Assembly (NCBI GenBank): GCA_023246995.1
Contig: JAHFHI010000126.1
Location: 1-5,109 of the forward strand
Direction of reading: 5' to 3'
Length of the DNA stretch: 5,109 nt
Origin: Candidatus Omnitrophota bacterium
Lineage (GTDB): Bacteria; Omnitrophota; Omnitrophia; Omnitrophales; Aquincolibacteriaceae
Positions 1-5,109 of the stretch are shown in pieces (positions within the stretch are counted from its first letter, which is position 1; every line of letters starts with the position of its first letter). Both the position numbers and the translations under genes were made by a program. A model generated the notes under the pieces. That model was not told where the DNA came from. It saw only the letters and a program-made list of their open reading frames with translations, and did no database searches.

Positions 1-160
1 AGAATCTTTCCATGGGATGGTCAAGCAACACACACAGGCCTCCACAGCCTAAATTTTGTGTCACCGTGGAAAAAGGAACCGTTTGATCGGCAAGCTTCAA
101 ATTGACTTCGCACCGGACATTGATACGGGGAAAATTTCGTTTATCAAACCCATCCCACAT
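1..160 (-). CDS. PilZ domain protein, N-terminal 53 residues (3' end off the window)
   Basis: Partial gene running off the left edge. The 53 visible residues begin MWDGFDKRNFPR. PilZ domains bind cyclic di-GMP through an N-terminal RxxxR motif and a later [D/N]x[S/A]xxG motif. Here R8-N-F-P-R12 is an exact RxxxR. The second motif would be N36-L-G-C-G-G41, with Gly in place of the usual Ser. The segment between them (RCEVNLKL, then VPFSTV) has the alternating pattern of the first PilZ beta-strands. ATG 160 is well supported: AAGG lies 7 bases upstream (168-171) and an in-frame TAA lies just before it, so no longer start exists. The gene begins 25 bases after the stop of the upstream SPOR gene and is probably co-transcribed with it. 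The likely role is a cytoplasmic c-di-GMP effector. Its output is unknown because the rest of the protein is missing. PilZ identity is fairly sure; ligand binding is inference. Confidence 0.8.
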   Translation of the reverse strand, partial: MWDGFDKRNFPRINVRCEVNLKLADQTVPFSTVTQNLGCGGLCVLLDHPMERF

Positions 161-185
161 GGCGAAGCCTTATTGAGTCAGATGA

Positions 186-1289
186 TTATAAAGAACGGAC
201 AAACGCGTCCCGGAAGGGCTTAGCCATTTCCGTTTGACGGAAACGTTCAAGTTCTCTTTCCGCTTGAGCGCTTCCGGCGTAGGGCCCCATAAAGACACAG
301 TAATAGACGCGGCCGCCGGGGCGGCTAAGCGGTTTGACAAATGCACTGAAGCGGCCCGTTTTGAGCCGGTCCACCAATTTTTGGGCGTCTTCGGCCGTGG
401 CAAAGGTCGCTACTTGAATTCCATGCGTTCCAATTTGATTCGCGCTTCGATCCGCATTGGCGGGAGAGGAAGTCCCTGCGACGGCGGATGACACGGCAGG
501 CTTCAAAGCCGTTTGGCGCGCGGTTTCAGGCTCCTGTCCGGCACTCCGCAGGCTGCCATCCTTGACCTCGGGCCGGGCGATTGCAGGAGAATTCGCCGGG
601 CGCAATTTAGGAAGAGCGATCCGGGGGGCCTTCATTGCGGTTTCGCGGTTTAAATTGAGGGAATGGATCCCGGCGAAAAGTGCGGCGATAAAGCCGATGG
701 TCGCGAGCGTGTAAAAGGCTTTTTGGATTTTCGGGTTGCGGAAATCAAGAATCCGGAGCATCCCCCATAAAAAAGCGCCCAGCCATACAATCGCTTGGAA
801 CAATTTCACAAAAATAACACGCAGGATATATAAGAAATTCTGTACCGCCAAAATGACGATAGCGCCTAAGGTTTTTACGCCTAAAAGCATCCATGCCCCT
901 ATTTTCGGAAAGAGCGAAGGCTTTGGCGGTGCTGCAGGGCGGGAGGGCCTGGACTTCGGCTCCGGTCTGGAAAAAGCGAGTTTACTAACCGACGGACGTG
1001 AATCCTGAATCCCCGAAGGCGCCGGCTGGGTCCAGGGCTTGGCGTCTCTGGACGCCGCAGGCATTTCAAACTCTAAGGGTTTAGCTTCAGCCGGCACTGC
1101 CGGGCGAGAAGAAAAATTTTTTACTCCGAGAGAGGCCGTGCGTGCGGAAGATGCCCCTGCCAAGGATTTTGCGGATTCGTCATGAAGGACCCCATGCGGC
1201 GCCCTCAAATGCCCGTAAAGTTTGCTTTGAATTTCACGCTCCGTTAAGGTCTTCATCTGTTCGCTTTTGGGCTTCATCATCTTAAACAT
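186..1289 (-). CDS. SPOR domain envelope protein with about three membrane segments (367 aa)
   Basis: SPOR domains bind glycan strands lacking stem peptides and usually bring proteins to the division septum. Visible layout: residues 1-128 are polar and rich in Pro, Ser, Ala and Arg, probably disordered and cytoplasmic. Hydrophobic residues 131-178 probably form two membrane helices, and 192-210 form a third. Residues 211-287 are an Ala/Pro-rich linker. A C-terminal SPOR domain covers about 288-367, starting GIQVATFATAEDAQKL and containing VYYCVFMGPYAGSAQAE. The basic loop at 183-190 between helices 2 and 3 fits the positive-inside rule and puts the SPOR domain in the periplasm. Most SPOR proteins, such as FtsN, have one membrane segment, so this topology is unusual. 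The start is ATG 1289, with a weak AAGAAAG upstream; ATGs at codons 4, 5 and 12 are possible. It begins 8 bases after the GNAT stop, so translation may be coupled. SPOR assignment is strong; a role in division is inferred. Confidence 0.85.
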   Translation of the reverse strand: MFKMMKPKSEQMKTLTEREIQSKLYGHLRAPHGVLHDESAKSLAGASSARTASLGVKNFSSRPAVPAEAKPLEFEMPAASRDAKPWTQPAPSGIQDSRPSVSKLAFSRPEPKSRPSRPAAPPKPSLFPKIGAWMLLGVKTLGAIVILAVQNFLYILRVIFVKLFQAIVWLGAFLWGMLRILDFRNPKIQKAFYTLATIGFIAALFAGIHSLNLNRETAMKAPRIALPKLRPANSPAIARPEVKDGSLRSAGQEPETARQTALKPAVSSAVAGTSSPANADRSANQIGTHGIQVATFATAEDAQKLVDRLKTGRFSAFVKPLSRPGGRVYYCVFMGPYAGSAQAERELERFRQTEMAKPFRDAFVRSL

Positions 1290-1297
1290 AATCTTTC

Positions 1298-1777
1298 TTA
1301 AGCGCGCTTAACGCCGTCGCGCAGGGACAACGTAAACTTCCAAAGCTCGATAGGCCCCATGGCAAGAGTGGCGCGCTTGACAAACCCCCTTTTTTGGCAA
1401 ATTCGTGCCGCAGCCACCATCCGCGAAGTCGTCCGGAAAACCACTTCCTCGTACCCCAAGTCCGCGCAAAAATGAAGCGCTTTGTCGATCAATTTAAGGC
1501 CGATCTGCTGTTTGCGATAAGCCGGGTCGACGAAAAGGCGTCTCAAAAGCGCGGTCCGGTCATCCTCTTTTTTGATGGCAACGGTCCCGATAATCTTATT
1601 CGTATTTTGGGCCACAAAAAAACCTTCTCCCAAGGCCCCATAGTGGCGCGAAATAAACTGAATATCTTCGCTGGGATAAACGTTTTGATCATCGCCAAAC
1701 TCAAGGCTCATGATGCCGTGAATGAGGCTCTGTACGGACTTTTGATCTTCCTGCTCAAAACGCCTGATCATAATCAT
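1298..1777 (-). CDS. GNAT family N-acetyltransferase (159 aa)
   Basis: GNAT enzymes move an acetyl group from acetyl-CoA to an amine of a small molecule or protein. The N-terminus (MIRRFEQEDQKSVQSLI) is a typical beta1-alpha1 of the fold. IIGTVAIKK (62-70) is the beta4 strand. LLRRLFVDPAYRKQQIG (77-93) is motif A with the acetyl-CoA pyrophosphate loop, followed by helix LKLIDKALHFC. The C-terminal AAARICQKRGFVKR (122-135) is the usual 'A..xY.k.GF' element. The loop is degenerate: where most members have RGxGIGxxL, this one has R88-K-Q-Q-I-G93, so one of the two loop glycines is Gln. The substrate cannot be read from sequence. ATG 1777 is preferred because GGCGGA lies 10 bases upstream, beginning right after the stop of the small basic protein gene. 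A second ATG at 1771 (MIRRF) is possible. The 16-base gap to the upstream gene suggests one operon. Family call is firm; function is unknown. Confidence 0.85.
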   Translation of the reverse strand: MIMIRRFEQEDQKSVQSLIHGIMSLEFGDDQNVYPSEDIQFISRHYGALGEGFFVAQNTNKIIGTVAIKKEDDRTALLRRLFVDPAYRKQQIGLKLIDKALHFCADLGYEEVVFRTTSRMVAAARICQKRGFVKRATLAMGPIELWKFTLSLRDGVKRA

Positions 1778-1793
1778 GATTCGAAGTTCCGCC

Positions 1794-2087
1794 TTACTTC
1801 TTGGCCTTGTCAGCGCCGGCTTTGGGGGCCGCCGCTTTGGGTGCCGCGGCCGCAGGAGCTGCTGCTGCCCCGCCCGCCGCGGGAGCCGCTGCGGTCCCGG
1901 CTGCGGCAGCTTCTTTGGTCTTTTTAACCTTGATCTTTACCGATTTGACTTTGGGAAGTCCGAAAGCCGAGGAGCGATCCTGCCACTTATTCTGCTCCTG
2001 AAGCTTCTTGATCCGCTCATAGCGCTTCAAAACATTCCTGTGCTTGGTGCCGACACTATCAATGCGAAGACTTCCATGCTGGGACAT
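1794..2087 (-). CDS. PVC-type small basic protein with an alanine-rich C-terminal tail (97 aa)
   Basis: Two parts are visible. Residues 1-59 are a compact basic core (SLRIDSVGTKHRNVLKRYER, then IKKLQEQNKW, FGLPKVKSVKIKVKK) rich in Lys and Arg. It matches what I recall of the 'small basic protein' family (I believe TIGR04137) of Chlamydiae, Verrucomicrobia, Planctomycetes and Omnitrophota, whose small size and charge suggest a ribosome- or nucleic-acid-associated role. Residues 60-97 are a low-complexity tail, more than half Ala, with Gly and Pro and ending in repeated APKA units and AKK. It resembles histone H1-like tails. Family members as I remember them are about 60-75 residues, so the tail makes this one long. 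ATG 2087 is supported by AAAGGA 10 bases upstream and by the match of the N-terminus to the family (MSQHxSL). The gene has its own promoter at 2162-2190 and heads a probable four-gene operon. Family call is moderately sure; molecular function is not established by the sequence. Confidence 0.8.
   Translation of the reverse strand: MSQHGSLRIDSVGTKHRNVLKRYERIKKLQEQNKWQDRSSAFGLPKVKSVKIKVKKTKEAAAAGTAAAPAAGGAAAAPAAAAPKAAAPKAGADKAKK
1797..1910 (-). repeat. Low-complexity Ala/Pro/Gly/Lys coding tract with a 15-base tandem duplication
   Basis: This GC-rich stretch encodes residues 60-97 of the small basic protein. At 1819-1833 and 1834-1848 a 15-base unit occurs twice with two mismatches (GCTTTGGGGGCCGCC and GCTTTGGGTGCCGCG on the plus strand), encoding successive APKA[A/G]-type units. 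Alanine codons are mixed (GCC, GCG, GCA, GCT), so the tract is not a pure triplet expansion. Such tracts often vary in length between strains; that is expectation, not something seen here. Confidence 0.65.
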
Positions 2088-2161
2088 AAAAACGGTTTCC
2101 TTTCTTGGAATAAATCACTTATCGCCCACGGGAGGATAGAATGTCCGTGTTTGAGGGGTGT

Positions 2162-2190
2162 ATTATAGCGGCCTTCAAGCGCTTTGGCCA
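2162..2190 (-). promoter_or_regulatory. Sigma-70-type promoter for the small basic protein operon
   Basis: On the minus strand a perfect TATAAT (2162-2167) is preceded, after a 17-base spacer, by TGGCCA (2185-2190), which matches 4 of 6 bases of TTGACA. Transcription would begin near 2155 and give a leader of about 68 bases before ATG 2087. The promoter lies in the largest gap of the window, just after a possible terminator hairpin, and points toward the small basic protein gene. The leader could form a weak 5-pair CACGG/CCGTG stem, but I see no known riboswitch. Confidence 0.6.
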
Positions 2191-2235
2191 GCCAAAAAAA
2201 GAGATTTTGAGGCTTCTTTAAAGGAACTTTCGAGG

Positions 2236-2254
2236 GAGCCGGAAGGAACGGCTC
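2236..2254 (-). terminator. Hairpin directly after the SPOR gene stop codon, possible terminator
   Basis: A perfect 6-base-pair GC-rich stem (GAGCCG / CGGCTC) with a 7-base loop starts at the base after the TAA of the upstream SPOR gene. No U-run follows it at once. The nearest run of seven T on the minus strand comes about 35 bases later (2193-2199). It is therefore not a classic intrinsic terminator. It may be a 3'-end stabilising or weak termination structure separating the lepA-side operon from the promoter at 2162-2190. Confidence 0.35.
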
Positions 2255-2941
2255 TTAAAGCCCTCTTATATAGGCGTCTGCGGGAACAATCCCACGGCTT
2301 TTAAGAGCATCAAGGGATTGGCGGGCCTCCCTCTGGGTCTCAAAACCACTCACGCAGACCTCCACGTAATTTCCACGGGTCAGGATAAACCCCTGCTGGC
2401 CTTTGGCGGCTAAAGCCTGAATTTGCTTCATCGCGGCGTCCTTAGACTTGAGGGTCACAACCTGGATCGTGTATTTCCCTTTGCCCTGTTTGGGGGCCGA
2501 CAAGGTCGCATCGGAATCTACGGAAACCGCCGGAGTCTGCCCGGCCTTAGGCGGCTCTAGGACGGCGGTCTTCCCCGAACTGTTCGCTCGGGCGGCCTGC
2601 GCAGTACCGGGAGCGCCCGCTGTAGCCAGAGCCGGCAAAATCACCGAAGAGCCGCCCGCAGGATCCCTTTTTTCCAAAAGCCTCTGGCGAAACTCCTCGC
2701 CCATGCGCTCACGCTTAGACCGCTCGGCCTTGAGCTCCTCCATGGCATAACGCTTGCCTGTTTCCACACCGAATGAAAAAATCAAAACATAGGCGACCAA
2801 AAACATAATCAGCATGACAATGGCCTGGTCCCAGCGCAAAGAAATCCGGTGCCGCTCCAAAAAATCAACCCGGGAAGGCATCGCCCCGGAAAGACTTGAG
2901 ATCGTTGCCCCGCCAGCTCCCGCGAACAAATCCTTTTGCAT
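2255..2941 (-). CDS. Single-pass SPOR domain protein (228 aa)
   Basis: A probable periplasm-facing peptidoglycan-binding protein. Counting from ATG 2941: a short cytoplasmic N-terminus (MQKDLFAGAGG) with basic residues before the membrane; one transmembrane helix at about 38-58 (QAIVMLIMFLVAYVLIFSFG); a charged, probably coiled-coil segment at about 60-92 (KRYAMEELKAERSKRERM); an Ala/Pro/Ser-rich linker to about 154; and a C-terminal SPOR domain at 155-228 with YTIQVVTLKSKDAAMKQI and NYVEVCVSGFETQREARQSL. This is the usual FtsN-like layout of cytoplasmic tail, one helix, flexible linker and terminal SPOR. A longer reading from TTG 2956 is less likely, because that TTG abuts a strong GGAGAG ribosome site correctly spaced for ATG 2941. 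The gene lies 77 bases after the glycosidase gene. A hairpin follows its stop. It is distantly similar to the second SPOR protein at 186-1289. A septal role is inferred, not shown. Confidence 0.85.
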   Translation of the reverse strand: MQKDLFAGAGGATISSLSGAMPSRVDFLERHRISLRWDQAIVMLIMFLVAYVLIFSFGVETGKRYAMEELKAERSKRERMGEEFRQRLLEKRDPAGGSSVILPALATAGAPGTAQAARANSSGKTAVLEPPKAGQTPAVSVDSDATLSAPKQGKGKYTIQVVTLKSKDAAMKQIQALAAKGQQGFILTRGNYVEVCVSGFETQREARQSLDALKSRGIVPADAYIRGL

Positions 2942-2948
2942 GTGTTTT

Positions 2949-2954
2949 CTCTCC
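2949..2954 (-). promoter_or_regulatory. Ribosome binding site that fixes the SPOR gene start
   Basis: GGAGAG on the minus strand sits 7 bases upstream of ATG 2941. This is the best Shine-Dalgarno sequence in the window. It immediately follows the alternative TTG start (2954-2956, sharing one base with it), so that codon cannot use it. Confidence 0.75.
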
Positions 2955-3018
2955 AATGAGGCCGGAGGCTTAAGCCCCGCGTGGCCTTGATTGCTATTTC
3001 ATAAGGCGAGGACGCGCA

Positions 3019-4317
3019 TTACGCCCTTGAAAGTTCGTGCTCTATTTTTCGGCAGCATTCGCTCAAGACATGAGCGCTTGGACGCAATTTTCTTTCCTGG
3101 CTTTGATAATCGACCTCGATGATCCCAAAACGGGGGTCAAAACCATGGGCCCACTCAAAGTTATCCAAAAGAGACCAGTAAAAATAGCCCATCACGGGAA
3201 CGCCGGCATGGCGGGCCTTATGGACCGCGTGGGTGTGCTCGCGGATAAAGCGTACCCGCTGGGCATCTTCCCGGGTGGCAATCCCGTTTTCCGTCACCAT
3301 GACGGGCAGCCGATAGCCCCGCAGCCTTTTTAAGAGCTCATAAAGTCCCCCGGCGTGGACCTCCCAGCCCATGGCGCTGCTTTCACGGACCTGGATTCTG
3401 TGGTGGGCTTTATCACAGATGCCTCCCACGGATTTCTCCCCGAACCATTCCCCGAAGCGAATGAAATCCCGGGTATAGTAATTAAGCCCTAAAAAATCAA
3501 AGCAGCCCCGGCTGCCCAAGAATTCCGAAAAAATTCCCGGAAAAAAAAGATGTCCCGTAAGGCCCGCACGCCAAAATAGATGATTGACAAACCAATCGCG
3601 CAGGAAAACGGCCCAACGATCGCCAAAACTGTCGTGGCGGCACGGGGTAAAATAAGTCATATGCTGGGCAATGGAAACCGCCGCCGGCTTTTGCAGCGCC
3701 TCTTCATAATGGCGGTGAATGATGCGATAGGCTTCCATATGCGCCAAGAGAAGCTGGCGGAAAACTTTCATAGCATCCCGGTAGCACATGTTCCCCGGAG
3801 GCCAGGAGCCCTCATAAAAACCGAAATAAATATAAATCGTGGGTTCGTTAATCGTGATCCAGTATTTTACGTAGCGGCCGTAAGCCTTGACCACGCGCTC
3901 GACGTAGCGGGAAAAATAAAAAACCGCCCGGTCCTGAAGCCACCCCCCTTTAAGGCTAAACCATTCGGGATTGGTAAAGTGATGCAGGGTGACGACCGGT
4001 TCAATCCCGCGATTCTTTAGCGCCTGAAAAACTTCGTCGTAATGTTTGAAAGCCTCTTCGTTCCAGCGGCCTTCCTCCGGCTCAAACCGGCTCCACTCAA
4101 GGGAAAAACGGTGGGCATTGTGCCCGAGTCCGGCGATCAGCGCGACATCTTCCTCAAAACGCTCATAATGGTCGCAGGCGGCAAGCGACGGCTCTTTCAA
4201 CCGGCCCTGGGTTTCCCAGGCCCACCAGTCATTGGCGCGGTTATGGCCTTCGATTTGATGGGAACTTGTGGCCGTGCCCCAGAGAAATGCGGGAGCTGTT
4301 CGGGGAGATTCAGGCAT
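3019..4317 (-). CDS. Glycoside hydrolase family 1, beta-glucosidase-like (432 aa)
   Basis: GH1 enzymes are retaining beta-glycosidases with a (beta/alpha)8 barrel. They cleave beta-linked glucose, galactose or related sugars from small glycosides. All hallmark sites are visible: FLWGTATSSHQIEG near the N-terminus with Q21; LHHF (111-114); the acid/base WITINEP with E158; LNYYTRDF (278-285); the nucleophile VTENG with E343; and the sugar-binding YWSLLDNFEWAHGF (380-393) with W381, E388 and W389. There is no signal peptide, so it acts in the cytoplasm, probably on imported disaccharides. At 432 residues it is slightly shorter than the usual 440-480 but looks intact. ATG 4317 is the only reasonable start, since an in-frame stop lies just upstream and the GH1 motif begins at residue 11. 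No clear Shine-Dalgarno is seen. It sits 55 bases after lepB. Specificity (glucosidase, galactosidase or 6-phospho forms) cannot be fixed by eye. Family call is near certain. Confidence 0.95.
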   Translation of the reverse strand: MPESPRTAPAFLWGTATSSHQIEGHNRANDWWAWETQGRLKEPSLAACDHYERFEEDVALIAGLGHNAHRFSLEWSRFEPEEGRWNEEAFKHYDEVFQALKNRGIEPVVTLHHFTNPEWFSLKGGWLQDRAVFYFSRYVERVVKAYGRYVKYWITINEPTIYIYFGFYEGSWPPGNMCYRDAMKVFRQLLLAHMEAYRIIHRHYEEALQKPAAVSIAQHMTYFTPCRHDSFGDRWAVFLRDWFVNHLFWRAGLTGHLFFPGIFSEFLGSRGCFDFLGLNYYTRDFIRFGEWFGEKSVGGICDKAHHRIQVRESSAMGWEVHAGGLYELLKRLRGYRLPVMVTENGIATREDAQRVRFIREHTHAVHKARHAGVPVMGYFYWSLLDNFEWAHGFDPRFGIIEVDYQSQERKLRPSAHVLSECCRKIEHELSRA

Positions 4318-4372
4318 CGGGTGTTTGAAGAGCCCGAAGCTTTAAAAATGGAAAGGCCGGCGTCATATTACG

Positions 4373-5008
4373 TCAGTCGACAAATTTAATCCTGTTAAGC
4401 GGCCACCAGATGCAAAAGGCTCGGCCGATCAAGTTCTTTTTGGGCACGAAACCCCAATTACGGCTGTCGGAAGACTGGGCCGAGTTGTCGCCAAGGGCAA
4501 AATAACTGTCGAGCGGGACGTGTATCACCTGCCCGGCTTTGGCATAGTCCCAATCCTCGCGATTATAGTAATAATGCTCCGAAAAAGGCGCCTCTTCAAG
4601 CGGCTTGCCGTTGACGATCAGTTTGCCTTCCCGAATCTCAAGCGTATCGCCGGGAAGGCCCGCGAGTCTTTTGACAAAGTCTTTTTTCCTGTCAAGCGGG
4701 TACTTGAAAACGATGATGTCGCCCCTTTCCGGAGAATGAAACCGGTAGGTGATCTTATCCACGAAAATCCGGTCGCCTTCGAGGAAGGTAACCCGCATGG
4801 ATCCTGTCGGAATCTTATAGGGCCCCAGAAGATAGGTGCGGATCGCAAGCGCCAGCACGGCCGCGACCAAGAAAGGTTCTCCCCAATTTTTCCATTTGTC
4901 ATAGATCCACTCGCGGCGGCGGGTGGTAAAAAACTCCCATTCCTCGCGCAGTTTGCGTTGATACAGGATAGCCAGCCCGAGCAGGACCAAAGGAAGCCAA
5001 ATGATCAT
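4373..5008 (-). CDS. lepB: Signal peptidase I (211 aa)
   Basis: Type I signal peptidase removes signal peptides from exported proteins at the outer face of the inner membrane, using a Ser-Lys dyad. From ATG 5008 the protein has two hydrophobic segments (about 2-16 and 45-62). Then come PTGSM with catalytic S70, the GDRIFVDK strand, [10 protein letters not shown] (95-104), the catalytic K113 in [12 protein letters not shown], and the conserved [16 protein letters not shown] (173-188). The helix-cytoplasmic loop-helix arrangement and size fit the family. The sequence after the serine is S70-M-R-V-T-F-L-E-G-D, with Val where Pro is usual in SMxPT. The start was chosen because the lepA reading frame ends exactly here, its TGA overlapping the ATG as ATGA. 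A longer start at 5104 would only translate lepA sequence out of frame. There is no strong Shine-Dalgarno, so translation is probably coupled to lepA. Identity is near certain. Confidence 0.95.
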   Translation of the reverse strand: MIIWLPLVLLGLAILYQRKLREEWEFFTTRRREWIYDKWKNWGEPFLVAAVLALAIRTYLLGPYKIPTGSMRVTFLEGDRIFVDKITYRFHSPERGDIIVFKYPLDRKKDFVKRLAGLPGDTLEIREGKLIVNGKPLEEAPFSEHYYYNREDWDYAKAGQVIHVPLDSYFALGDNSAQSSDSRNWGFVPKKNLIGRAFCIWWPLNRIKFVD

Positions 5009-5109
5009 TGGTCGATTCTCAACACGCTGATAAAGGCTTCCTGTGGAAGATCGATCCGCCCCACTTTTTTCATGCGTTTTTTCCCCTCTTTTTGTTTGTC
5101 CCAAAGTTT
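5005..5109 (-). CDS. lepA: Elongation factor 4 (LepA), last 34 residues
   Basis: An open frame enters from the right edge and ends in TGA at 5005-5007. Its residues ([20 protein letters not shown], then [14 protein letters not shown]) match the conserved C-terminal end of LepA; E. coli LepA has [22 protein letters not shown] at this place, from memory. LepA is a ribosomal GTPase that acts on stalled or mistranslocated ribosomes. Only the RNA-binding C-terminal tail is visible. The next gene downstream is lepB with a 4-base overlap. The lepA-lepB order is the classical one in E. coli, which supports both calls. Start and GTPase domain lie outside the window. Confidence 0.93.
   Translation of the reverse strand, partial: KLWDKQKEGKKRMKKVGRIDLPQEAFISVLRIDQ

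Noticed and set aside
53..223. Plus-strand open frame across the left edge that looks protein-like
   Set aside because: It has no ATG start and is the complement of the PilZ coding sequence, which has a start, a ribosome site and recognisable motifs.
170..403. Minus-strand 77-codon open frame inside the multi-pass SPOR gene
   Set aside because: Overlaps the SPOR domain coding sequence in another frame and shows no recognisable motif or ribosome site.
1801..2001. Plus-strand alanine-rich open frame
   Set aside because: It is the antisense shadow of the GC-rich alanine tail on the minus strand.
2942..2956. SPOR gene starting at TTG 2956
   Set aside because: The TTG abuts the GGAGAG ribosome site, which is spaced correctly for ATG 2941 instead.
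2967..2976. Perfect 10-base palindrome GGCTTAAGCC between the glycosidase and SPOR genes
   Set aside because: Too short, with no loop, no T-run and no adjacent promoter, to call a terminator or operator.
2942..3018. Possible promoter with a TATGAA -10 element upstream of the SPOR gene
   Set aside because: No acceptable -35 hexamer at 16-18 bases, and the -10 matches only 4 of 6 bases.
3580..4389. Long plus-strand open frames opposite the glycosidase and lepB
   Set aside because: No family motifs; they lie opposite genes whose catalytic motifs are complete on the minus strand.
4373..5104. LepB starting at ATG 5104 with a 32-residue N-terminal extension
   Set aside because: The extension overlaps lepA coding sequence in another frame, and the lepA stop overlaps ATG 5008, which gives a normal signal peptidase N-terminus.

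Overview
The window reads as a chromosomal piece from a bacterium of the PVC superphylum, most likely Candidatus Omnitrophota. The strongest clue is a 97-residue basic protein (1794-2087) whose first ~57 residues match what I remember of the 'small basic protein' family of Chlamydiae, Verrucomicrobia, Planctomycetes and Omnitrophota. Two SPOR proteins and a PilZ protein opening MWDGFDKRNFPR fit that assignment. It rests on recall of family patterns, not on a search. There are no mobile elements, CRISPR arrays, tRNAs or rRNAs.

All eight genes lie on the minus strand, so the window is read from right to left. The right edge holds the last 34 codons of lepA (elongation factor 4, 5005-5109). Its stop codon overlaps the start of lepB (signal peptidase I, 4373-5008) in an ATGA. 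A cytoplasmic family 1 glycoside hydrolase (3019-4317) follows, then a single-pass SPOR protein (2255-2941) with a strong Shine-Dalgarno sequence. A hairpin directly after that stop codon may end this first transcription unit.

The 167-base gap at 2088-2254 carries a good sigma-70-type promoter (perfect TATAAT, 17-base spacer). It probably drives a second unit: small basic protein (1794-2087), GNAT acetyltransferase (1298-1777), a larger SPOR protein with about three membrane segments (186-1289), and a PilZ protein cut by the left edge (1-160). Gaps inside this unit are 8 to 25 bases, which suggests one mRNA.

Functionally the window mixes translation (LepA, and probably the small basic protein), protein export (LepB), peptidoglycan-binding envelope proteins (two SPOR proteins), possible c-di-GMP sensing (PilZ) and beta-glycoside breakdown. 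Three gene starts or gene ends were settled from sequence context: lepB starts at 5008, not at the longest reading; the first SPOR gene starts at ATG 2941, not TTG 2956; and two partial genes lie at the window edges. I see no clear novel defence or mobile system. The most interesting parts are the alanine-rich tail of the small basic protein beside an acetyltransferase gene, and the pair of diverged SPOR proteins with matching C-termini.
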